Assembly (NCBI GenBank): GCA_903813345.2 | Contig: CAIIXF020000003.1 | Span: forward strand, 11,794,931 to 11,858,930 | Source of the DNA: Owenia fusiformis | Taxonomy: Eukaryota > Annelida > Polychaeta > Sabellida > Oweniidae | Direction of reading: 5' to 3' | DNA length: 64,000 bases | In this document: positions 36,401 to 46,600 of the stretch, piece after piece | Layout of the letters: every line of letters starts with the position of its first letter | Position numbering within the stretch: position 1 is the stretch's first letter | Position numbers and translations under genes: made by a program | Notes under the pieces: generated by a model | The model's database searches: none | Seen by the model: only the letters and a program-made list of their open reading frames with translations | Told to the model about the DNA's origin: nothing

Positions 36401-37466
36401 TAAGGTTGTTACTTACTTCTTAGACTTAACTGTGCGAACAGTTCAGCCATTTCATCTTTAAATTAAATATGATGATTTTATTGTAGCTGGGACAGGTAAG
36501 ATGATCCAAATAATATTTTAAGCCTACACCTTTGTAATTTTCAATAGTTAACGTAATGGCTAGTTTTTTAATATAATATATTTGATATTATTAATAGCTT
36601 ACAAACACATTAAAGTTACAAAATTTGATATTATTGGGAATTTGGGGTCTGATTTGGAACTATTATTTTGTTAATGTTCTTATATCAATCACGTACAGGG
36701 TAAGTGAAAATTGCATTTAGATCTACATTAGTTCGTAAATACTTATTTTGGTGATAATTTAATATCTTTAGAACTCCACCACTCCAGTCTAAGTCAGTGT
36801 ATAAGTATGAAATTACAGAAATTTCAAGATTGTATATTTGCCAGTGAAAGCAGTAAAGTATGTGTCAATAATTTTTTTCTAAACTAAAAACAGTGTTTGG
36901 GCTGGTGCATATTAATGATATTATATATCTTCATTTGCCTAATATGCCACAAGAGAATATTAAACTGTCATAATAAACCAGGGTTAACCTATTGGTTAAG
37001 TTTATTTTAGCAAACCTTTTATATTATCAAATTTCAATATAGCTAAAAGCCCATGTTGTATATTCAGTTGTCTTCTTCTAGCTCTGCTAGAATCTCATTA
37101 TGTCTGCTCGTCTAATAAATAAGTCTACAAACTTAAGGTGTTAGTTCTGGTTGTATCAAAAAGCATCCGTTTCATCCTCTGTATACATTTTAAAAAATGA
37201 ATAGATGGCGCCAGTCAATCTTATAATTGTCACCGAATTCACACATGTATACCTCCTCCATTACCTTAGCAAATTCTGGAACAAAATGTTTCAGAGTTTT
37301 TCCCAGCCGAGTTATGAAATTGGAGATCAGGCAAACAAAATTGAGTCATTTTGTTGAACTTGGGTACTTCATATTGGATTTAGTTTTAAAATTCTTTAGA
37401 TTAGAGAGATTTCGCACCTAGTGAAAGTACAATCTTATAACGTATACTTATACTTATAGGTAAACG
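36401..37466. other. Non-coding, possible 5' intron of the receptor gene
   Basis: No gene or repeat terminus is recognised. Confidence 0.35.
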
Positions 37467-37468
37467 TA

Positions 37469-37689
37469 CAAGGTGTTTCATAATGTGAGCTTTTCGTCAG
37501 GAAAGATCTTCTCGGACTGTAATAAATACAGGTCAAAGGGATGCCATTTGTACTTTCTTGAATTGGAGCATGTTTAGTTGATCCAAATGTGTTTGTCTAG
37601 AATAAAATAGGCTCATATATAGTACAAATGTTATAGACCCATCTCTTCTCAAATTGACTTTTTGGAGATGCTCGTTATGCAACACCCTG
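37469..37689. mobile_element. Mariner-type MITE (TA target)
   Basis: It begins CAAGGTGTTTCATAATGTGAGC-like and ends with the inverted GCTCGTTATGCAACACCCTG. TA flanks both sides (37467-37468 and 37690-37691). No protein is encoded. Confidence 0.7.
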
Positions 37690-37691
37690 TA

Positions 37692-38438
37692 TGTCATATG
37701 TTGAGCTACTGAATGGGTCGTTTCCAGGAATTGCTAGAACCTACTGGTTTGATTGGTGTTTCAAATTGATGGTTAAAGTATTTGATTGGATACTGTTCCC
37801 ACTCAGCCAATTAATTTTAAAAAATGCTTGCGGTCAATTGTTCCACATACATGTAGGCAAATCTTTATACGGAGATCCAACTGTATACGTTATCATCTAC
37901 GTAAATATGCCGTTTTGTAAGTTCATTGAACTTATACTGATCATGAAAACATTGAAATAATCAACTTGTTTATGTAATGTCTCACTTTAAAGAATCGTGA
38001 CTCCCTTTAAAGGATCGTGTTTATAATACACTACAACTACAAGGACACAGAAGCAAGCATTTAATTATAATGTGCATAATCTACACGTGCAGATGACAGT
38101 ACATTCATAGTCTCTAGTTGATGGAGCTTTTCTATAACGGGAATCGTTATGTTCCATTTAAAACTACAATTTAAAATTGATTTTAGTAAATATAATAGTT
38201 TGATATGACCCTTTAAACTATACGTATACGTATAAGTTGTACTTTCACTTATGTGCGAAATCTCTCTAATATGTCACCATGTCTAGTCATCTAATAGTTT
38301 CCTCATGAATGTTCATGATATATTTCAATATTAATGCAGTGTTATTTATTTTCAAGGCCACCCAGGGATGAATCGAAATGAAAATGAAGGAGTTTACCGA
38401 AAAGCTGATAAGAAATTTGGCGTGAGATAAACTTGTTT
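37692..38438. other. Non-coding upstream of the receptor
   Basis: No gene is recognised. TTGTTTTAG at 38432-38440 is a plausible splice acceptor 21 bases before the receptor ATG. Confidence 0.4.
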
Positions 38439-38461
38439 TAGTTTCCGATAGAGTGGATAAA

Positions 38462-39763
38462 ATGGAACTACAAATCACAAATCACAATGAGAGCTCATTC
38501 GTATCAATCAACAATGTCACTATTACAGAAATAAATGACATTAATAGCCATGAACAGCAACAAGTATTGCAAAGTCATTGGGAAAACGACATGCGTCTGC
38601 TAATTTTTGGAGGCATCCTTTGCTTTATAGCCGTACTTGCAAATACCATATCGATATTTGCCATTCGACAGATCCCAGGTAAAATTACTGCAAACCATTT
38701 GATGTTTGTAAATCTATCTGTAGCAGACGCATTTGCAGCTTTGATGTATTATATGTGGATTGTTAGTATCTTCCTCTCTAAGTGGCTGTCAGAGGGTGAT
38801 CTCCGCGCTATTTTCCTCGTGACTTACCTGACGAATTCTGGATATATACTCTTCTACGTCGCCTCTAATCTTATTCTCCTAATGTTTGCCATCTATCGCT
38901 ATTTGGCTATCTATAGGCCCATTAGCTTCAGCGATATCACCAGCTTGTGTAAGATATGTGGCTATTTAACTGGAGTGTGGATTGTTTCCGTATTGATTGC
39001 ATGGCCAGGGACCTTTCCTTTGTTTGTGAGGCCTCCAAAACCATGTATTCTAACTGAGAATGTATCGCATAATGTTACAACCAACCCAAAGATTGTGTTG
39101 AATACCTCTCATGCTGATAGCAAATGGATCATTGATAATAACACTGGACGTACAACTGCACAAATCGAGGAAGCCATTGATTATTCTGATGTAAAATCGA
39201 ACTGTGATAAATTAAAAGAATTCGTGGAGTCAACGGGGATGAGTTTTGAAAATCTATATAACTACTGGAACTACATATGGCCCGGAGTAATGATTCTATC
39301 ATTTTTGACAATTGTTGTGCTCTATATCCGAGTTTCAAGATACCTTCATAAGCGCTCCACGAGGTGGCGCCACGAACACAATATGGACGAAAACCTTTAT
39401 GCTTTTATCACTACAGTTTTCTTAATGACTACACTTACCATATCAATCATTCCATATTTTACCTACATGATGATAAGATCACACAATCTTCATGCTGACC
39501 AAATGATGCTAAATAAGATTTATTACAACTTCATCATATATTTTCCCTGGATAAATTTTATCAGTGATCCCATCATATACGGTTACCGCACAAAGAACAT
39601 CAGAGATGGATATTCTAAGATAGCATCTGATGTGACTGCTTGTTTTCGTTCGACCTTCCGAAATCGAACCGGGGCAAGAACAAATGTCGGTTACAGTCAA
39701 GCAAATGAACGATGCAGTTTCAGTACACGGCCCAGTATAACGGCGATAACGACTGCGTTATAA
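38462..39763 (+). CDS. Class A (rhodopsin-like) G-protein-coupled receptor, orphan
   Basis: This is a 433-residue intronless coding exon. The ATG at 38462 sits in a good context (A at -3, G at +4); an upstream in-frame GTG is not a likely start. It has seven hydrophobic helices: TM1 (about 44-69) with Asn61; TM2 with LSVAD, Asp89; TM3 with the G-protein motif as YRY, Arg146; TM4 with Trp173; TM5 with Pro274; TM6 with Pro331; and TM7 with DPIIY (Asp369-Tyr373) in place of NPxxY. The N-terminus has N-glycosylation sites (Asn9, Asn18). Extracellular loop 2 is long (about 75 residues), with four more sites and two cysteines (195, 248). The usual cysteine at the top of TM3 is absent, so the standard TM3-loop 2 disulphide cannot form. 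The ligand is unknown. Family membership is secure. Confidence 0.93.
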   Translation: MELQITNHNESSFVSINNVTITEINDINSHEQQQVLQSHWENDMRLLIFGGILCFIAVLANTISIFAIRQIPGKITANHLMFVNLSVADAFAALMYYMWIVSIFLSKWLSEGDLRAIFLVTYLTNSGYILFYVASNLILLMFAIYRYLAIYRPISFSDITSLCKICGYLTGVWIVSVLIAWPGTFPLFVRPPKPCILTENVSHNVTTNPKIVLNTSHADSKWIIDNNTGRTTAQIEEAIDYSDVKSNCDKLKEFVESTGMSFENLYNYWNYIWPGVMILSFLTIVVLYIRVSRYLHKRSTRWRHEHNMDENLYAFITTVFLMTTLTISIIPYFTYMMIRSHNLHADQMMLNKIYYNFIIYFPWINFISDPIIYGYRTKNIRDGYSKIASDVTACFRSTFRNRTGARTNVGYSQANERCSFSTRPSITAITTAL

Positions 39764-39794
39764 AAAACAAAACGAATAGATTATATTATATAAT

Positions 39795-39800
39795 AATAAA
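39795..39800 (+). terminator. Polyadenylation signal AATAAA of the receptor gene
   Basis: An exact AATAAA lies 32 bases after the stop codon, just before the transposon at 39806. Confidence 0.5.
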
Positions 39801-39828
39801 TACTAGAGAGGTTAAGCTACACGTATTT

Positions 39829-40100
39829 AACAAAACTTGAACGTGAACTTCAATGCGCGCGCAGATAAATGACGTCAAATTTGTTTATTTCCTTTGGGCC
39901 AGCGTGAAGTTTACAGGTTTTTACATGAGATTATCATATTCGTGCAATTTACAGAAACATATTCAACAAAGCATGAACGTGTACTTCTATGCGCGCGCAG
40001 GAAAATGACGTCAGATTAGTCTACTTTCTACAGGTAGGCGTGAAAGTTACAGGTTCTTACGTGTAGATGAGTGATTACGCGTCCCTCATTACGTGAATGA
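39829..40100 (+). repeat. Two tandem 137-bp units
   Basis: AACAAARCWTGAACGTG, ATGCGCGCGCAG, AATGACGTCA and GGCGTGAAGTTACAGG-like segments occur twice in order. Confidence 0.7.
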
Positions 40101-40332
40101 TTTTAGCTATGTTCTAGGATGGCCCTGGAGCCCATATTTGATACAGACAATCTTACTTGTTATATTGGTAAACCCCAATTCTTAATTGGAAATTAGAATA
40201 CATTTTGATGGGTAAATGACAACTTCAAATGTGATCGTATTCCATACAATATAAATTGGCAAGACCTATTTGATGCCCGGGGCTTAGTAAAATATGTATA
40301 CTAAACGAAATGAAATGACAACCAGGGCAAGA

Positions 40333-41115
40333 AAGGATTTAGTGCGCCCTGCATTATGATCTCCCCATGAACAAAAATAAATTCATCTGATTTTTCAAAA
40401 TAAATATACTGCTTTTATTATTACATTTATATGTACACTAGTATCTTGTTGACCTATATTCAGCACTGAATGGGCCACTTATTAGGGCCAATATTCAATC
40501 ATAAAGTGTACAGGGGTAGAGATGCCAAACCATGAAGTCCTTTTGTGTCTGTCAAAATCCATTTGCATCCTACACATCCCTATATCTTATCCAAATATGT
40601 TATTAATTAATGAAACATAACAGTATAATTTTTGTATTCACAAAGTTTTATGGGATTTCATAAGTGTAAAAGTTGCTTTTGAAGCATTTTTCTATTGCCA
40701 TTTTGTAGGAAAAAACGATGAAAAAATATTTTAATTGAAGTTTGACCTGAATCGATTGCAAACTTTATATTTGCACATCTGATGTGATATACCATTGTGT
40801 CATATTGTGAAATTATTTAATTTGCAATCGATTCAGGTCATAGTGTATTTTAGGTATTTTTGTGAAAATCAATAGAAACCAATGGTCTCCATCGGAATCT
40901 GATGGTATCCACATGTTAAGTCAATAGAACACATCCAATGTCAAGTCAATATACCCTTGCTGAACTTAATGACCTCAACCTCAAACAATGTGGGTCCAAA
41001 CGCTTAAATATTTTCCAAAGTATTATGTGACATTGTATTCTTTATGTTACAGTTAAAAATGATTCATTTTGTTCATGGGGAATTCATAATAGAAAGTGCA
41101 CTAGACCCTTTAATT
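40333..41115 (-). mobile_element. Dispersed non-autonomous repeat, copy B (nested)
   Basis: It is inverted relative to copy A at 15687-17238. Its ends are inverted repeats built on AAAGG-CTAGTGCAC and CCCCATGAACAAAA. It is nested in the TA-flanked element. Confidence 0.65.
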
Positions 41116-41162
41116 GTGGTTGAATATGAAATAAAGCAAAAATTAAAAACAAAATGTTTTAT

Positions 41163-41250
41163 TGCGACTAGATTCGAACCCAGGCCTAACGAACATTCGT
41201 GAAGTGCTAGATTGCCGAAGTGCTATCCATTACACCATTGAGGCATGACC
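41163..41250 (-). tRNA. tRNA-like sequence, probably a SINE or tRNA relic
   Basis: On the minus strand there is a D-arm-like GTGT-AATGGATA-GCAC, a hairpin resembling a variable arm, and a T-arm CTGGGTTCGAATCTAG. The acceptor ends do not pair well and I cannot assign an anticodon. It lies inside a mobile element, which favours a tRNA-derived repeat. Confidence 0.4.
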
Positions 41251-41583
41251 TTTAGACACAGTCACCACATAAATATAGCCCCACGTCCACTGACATGGTT
41301 TCAGACGTGTAGCTTAACTGAAAATTTTCTTAAACGTGTACTTGAGCGTGGACTTACGCGTTCAGGTTCACGGTTTGCATTTATACGTGTAGCTTAACCT
41401 CTCTAATGTTTTTCCCTCCTTAGCTTTAACATCCACATAATGTTGCATCATTTTTTCTCTTCATGATATCTGTTGTTCTAAGCACATCTAAACTAGGCTT
41501 CACGAAGCAACTCCACAAGATGTTTCAGATGACTAGCTCAACTAGATGCTTTTTGATGCATAAAAGTTCATTCTCTTGAAATT

Positions 41584-41665
41584 AAGGGGAGGACATATTT
41601 ATTTGACATCCTGTATATTATATTATATTATATTATTATACCATATCGTATCATATTATATTATT
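41584..41665 (+). repeat. Mariner-element end relic followed by (TATTA)n microsatellite
   Basis: AAGGGGAGGACATATTTATTTGACATCCTG matches the right terminus of 9742-10371 in two adjoining blocks. A (TATTA)n-type array follows to about 41665. Confidence 0.6.
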
Positions 41666-43690
41666 CAAATATTTAATACCATTTAGGCGAATACCTGTGC
41701 ATCTTTCACAATTGATATTCCACGAAGCCCGAATAATAGCAAGTGAAATAATTGCAAAATATTTAGAATGTGTACATTTATTTAAAATCCTGATATATTT
41801 GATGTAACATCTTTGATATTTTCCTAATTTGTAGTATTTCCTTAATATTTAAATTTTATTTAATTTTTGTTTTATCTCAACTAGTCCGTTCGCGGAATAT
41901 ATCCAATGTATCCAAATAAGGACATTAGTTTGCATTGTATCATCAATAATTTATTGAGACGGGTGCTTAGATATCTTCTCACCATAGGAAACGATTTTGT
42001 AAAATGCCACTAAAAAGAGTGCAACTCAACCAGAAACCCATGAGAAATTATTCATTAAAAACTGTGGGGAAAATGTTTTTTACAAGAAATCTAATTAAAG
42101 ATTTTACTGGATTAAATGAAATGGCAGACGTAACTAATTGAGGTTGAAGTTGCAGTACCCACGCATTATTGATATCACAGATCACATTTTATATTTGAAG
42201 TCTTAGTGGTCAATTATGACGCTGATCCAATGCGAAGATTATGCTGCTACAAGATTCAATATACAATACAACACAATGCAATGTAATACAATACAATACA
42301 ATGCGATACGATACGATGTGATACGATACGATACGATACGATACAATACATAGTAATTGTGGAAAAGAAATATTCAGTTGCTTTTTGTTTAGAATAGCAA
42401 TTCACTTCTATCACAACATTTAGATCATTATAACTTCAGCAATATATCCCATTGATACAATCATTCAACTACCTTAACTAAAATGTCATGGTTTAGGTTA
42501 GAGTGAGAAAAAATAGATTAGTCACGGCATTAATGCAACGTTAAGCAAATCCGGGGTCGTTCTTATTCAACTAGTCACAATTATTCTTGTGATTGTCTAG
42601 CTGTCAACATCTTAATAAAACAACATTGCCGTAGAAATATACGCCTTGCATTCAAACATTCGAATTAATATCCAGTGGGAAGATTATCAGTATTGCCTAG
42701 TTTCTCGCTGAGAGTCTTTTTATACTGAGATCAATTGCAGATAGGATAGCGGTGTTGATTATTATTTATTATCATTGCGGTGTTAATTGTCTGATTATAA
42801 TCACCAGGGTCATACTGGTCAGTATCAAATGAAGGTAACTGGGATTTATCATCTGTAAAACCAAACTCCCAGTAACATTCCCTTAAGCGTCCAAGATATC
42901 GTTCAACATTGGCACCCACGCACGATATTATAACATTATTATCATACTCCAGAGTTCCCATGTCATAAACACCCTATTTCGTTCAAATATCAAAGCCTAA
43001 CGTCAACTAAGCCTATAAACTAGTTAACTTCGATTAAACTAAAAATATCGAAATCGACAATTACCGTCCGCCATCTTAGATGCGAACGTTACGGCCGTTA
43101 CCTTTGCTTGATAATGACCAGTGAAAATGACATCGCAATAAAAATGGCGGTCATTTTGAATATTTGCGACATACTAGTATATTGGCAAAAATCAAAAACA
43201 CCTATAGATACGACTTATGAATGAAGGTACAGACGGTAAGACAAACACGTGTGTGATTACAATAGCTCACCCATGTGGACTAATAATATATAGATCTAAA
43301 TATTGCATCCAAATGGATTCAAACGAATACAAGCATGCATATCCAGCGTACCTCGCAAACATCGTAAATGTTTGGGCATCATTTTCTATTGTAAAACTGG
43401 AACATATTTTCACACTCACAAAGAACTGTCCAGTTCAATTAAGGTTTATTTGATATTATGAGTGGTTTACAATGATTCACATGGCATAATTCAACATTTC
43501 TAGTAATTAGCTTTAACTAGGTTAACGTGACCCTGAAGCAAGTCTATTGAAATGCCTAGTTAATATTCCCCTTTTATTTGCACTTACCTTATAATCAATT
43601 TACCTGAGCTCATATGAACTTCGCCCCTGATTATTAATTAATCATTAACCCTAATGTGAACGTATTTTTCATAACACTAATGGACAGGGG
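41666..43690. other. Non-coding; pentanucleotide microsatellite at 42258-42352
   Basis: The microsatellite is AATAC changing to GATAC units. A 76-codon frame on the minus strand (42731-42961) starts at a real ATG below a CpG-containing, promoter-like stretch (about 43060-43150, with AAAATGGCGG). It has no recognisable features. Confidence 0.4.
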
Positions 43691-46600
43691 AGTCAGATGA
43701 CCCCCCCCCCCGGCGTTTCAAAAGTTGAAGAGGTACAGTAAAAAGTAAGGTACCATATTGTAGGTCATTCAAAACTTTCGAGGGGATGTATTAAGATCTC
43801 AGAAAATTATGTCAAATGGGGTCAAAAGTAGGTCAAAATAACATAGGGGTGAGCTTTTTTCGCGTATTTTTTAAACTTTTTTCTGTCAAAAACAACATAT
43901 AATGTTTTTTTAGCCAGAAAAGGGTACTAAATGTGATAAATGTACGTGTATATAGCATCTATCTTTTTAGGACAAAAAACGTGGGTAAATACCTTTCTTA
44001 GATCCAGAGATGGGTAATTTGGTCGAAAATTTGACGAAATGAAATATCGAAAAATGGGGGGATGGGAGACAAATCACAGCCAAGGGTCTAAGATACCGAA
44101 TAGATATTTTTAAATAACCTCATAGGACATACCCTTGGCTATAATACAGTATAACATTTTTGGATATTGGTTGAGCATTAGCTGACAAAATTTGTTTTTA
44201 GAGCATCTCGGAAAAATGACTAAAAATAGCCGCGAAACGGAAAAATCTTGGGGTAGGGGATACAAAAGAAAAATTTCCACAAAACTAATAAAGATATGGT
44301 TATATTGTTTTTATGTATCTGAGAAACATGTTCAGGACCTCCTAGAAAAAGATTCATGGATAAATGATCACTGGTTTTTGAAAAAACATTTTTTACTCGA
44401 ATTATTTGAACGCGAGTCGCGGACCACAATATAATATTGAAAACTTCGTATCTCAGTCAATAAAAGTCAGATTACCTTGTAATATGGCTTGTTTGAAAGC
44501 GTATTTACTAATACTATATGGTCGTATATCCAAAAGAAAGGAAAAAGAACCAGCTTATATTTTTATTCTATGAAACCATAGAGACGCAGACCATCCTAAC
44601 TCAGCCAAGTTACACCCGACCACCTCGATTTTTGCACCAAAAACGATATTTTATCTGTAGCTGTAGGTACTACGGCTATGACTAACCAATTTTTCTTGGC
44701 AGAGAAGTACCGGGAAAAATCGGGACGGGGGTCATCCGATCATAAACGCTAATGAAAATGAGAAATGTCTTGTATTTTGATCGTAGGCTTTCGATTCAGA
44801 CCTGAGACAGGACAGTCTTAATTTCCTAGTTAAAGAGGCACATGTCTACTACAAATCATTCATTTTGGAAGAGAATTCGATAAAATTTATAATTCTCCAT
44901 AATTTGAAAAATTTCGGATATCCCTATGGGGGATAGCATCACACGGCTGTCTTTTTGCTGTTGCGCGAATAGGTTGAAGACCAAAAGACAGAAAACGATA
45001 AATTCTAATTCCCTTACTTAGTTTACAGTATTGAGTCTCGCACAACTTAAGTATCCTGTCTTTCAAATGAACCCGGATTTGTAGTCAAAGTATAATTTCT
45101 TGAGATATTGCTGTTTTGTATCTAAAATTGTTGCTGCAGAACAGCTCTTTTTGTATAACAGCAAAAAAGAAGGTCACGTTATGCCTATCCGTGGGATATA
45201 CATTTTTACTATATCTAGTACATGACGTCGTCAATGTAGATTTGATTTCATTCCTCGATCCATTATGAGAACACGTTGCTCTTATTTCAACAGGTTTTCG
45301 ATATCTGTAGAGGATAATGTGTCTTGTAATGCGATCGTGTCATCAGTGTTTACATTCAATATTGTCATCATCCATCATTTTGCTGACATTGTTTCCGTTG
45401 AATAACAAGTTAAGGTTTAATGTTATTTGTATAGCTGGTGCGGAAAACCCACACGAATTATATTATGCAGTTCTCATTTATTATTGTATAGAAAGATATT
45501 AGATTATATTCAAAGTTAATGTGTATTATTGTATAGAGTACTATAATTTTACATTGAATGTAATTCACACCAGATATACCGGCATTCAGACTTGCAAAGG
45601 ATCGACACGATCTGAGCGTGAATTTTTAATTTTTTGCTCTACTCAGACGGTATTTCAAAATATATAATCCTTGATTGTGAAGGTTATCTGTTAAAATATT
45701 AAATATATAGACTCAAATATGTTTTGTAGAATGCACATTGCATAGAATGAATGTAATAATAATATACTTCACTTTCTGTTTGTCGTGGATTTCAAGTCAT
45801 CGCATGGATTGTGCCTTGTAGTCTATTTTTATTGTTATTACTTTTTGGCTCCCTGGAATAGCTGAGAAGATGGCTTAGTTTAATTATTAAATTGCAACAA
45901 ATATTGCACTGACAACCAATCCCGATTGTGTCGAAAACCCAAGAAACAAAATTCGATAATACGTGATTGCAATTTTCAAATTAGATTTGTCTAAATCCAT
46001 GATTTGGAAATGTTTTCAAGATTCGCAATTCGGCAGTAATTCCTTAATTTTATTTCGCCTAGGTCATCTTTACATCACAATATAAATTGTGTTAATTCCA
46101 CTATAATCAGTGGGACTAAAACTAAGATGAAGAATGACGACGTGGTCACATTTGCTCCGATCTTCAACAACGGCGCCTAAAACGACACGTTGCTTCTTAT
46201 TCAGCTGACCTGTCATTTGTTTGACTGGCATTGATAAAAGACTTTCCTCATAAATCCGAGCCCCTTTTGGGTACATCGGTTAGCTATAGGTTTATGATGT
46301 ATTATTTTGCAGAAGCAATGACATCATGGCTACACACGCTACACACACGTCATTTAATAATATAAAGTGAATTTCTAAAAAAAACTCGCCTTGTCATATT
46401 CGACTCCTAGCCCCTCGCACATTGATCATTGATCCACGATTAGTAAATTTATCATTGTACAAATGCTCTCTAACAAAGTGATTTAATCCGATCGAAAATG
46501 TACGTAATTTAATTTTATTACGCGTAACTAAAATTCCAACGAAGTGTTTTTATTTGGAATTGGGACTTTTTCATGCATGTAAATATCCACTAATTGAAGA

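Larger units (their letters stand above)
39806..41403. mobile_element. TA-flanked composite element with GAGAGGTTAAGC ends
   Basis: The termini GAGAGGTTAAGCTACACGTA and its inverse are flanked by TA (39804-39805 and 41404-41405). Inside are two tandem copies of a 137-bp unit (39829 and 39966 starts, with ATGCGCGCGCAG and ATGACGTCA), a nested repeat (40333-41115) and a tRNA-like sequence. A single-ended relative starts near 63683. It lies only 43 bp past the receptor stop codon. Confidence 0.75.

Noticed and set aside
42731-42961. 76-codon minus-strand ORF below a promoter-like stretch
   Set aside because: It starts at a real ATG, but no family, signal peptide or splice evidence supports it. 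Kept only as a note in the intergenic entry.
46070-46276. 68-codon minus-strand frame starting MYPKGARIYEESLL
   Set aside because: It starts at an ATG, but it has no recognisable motif or supporting splice sites and is similar in length to chance frames nearby.
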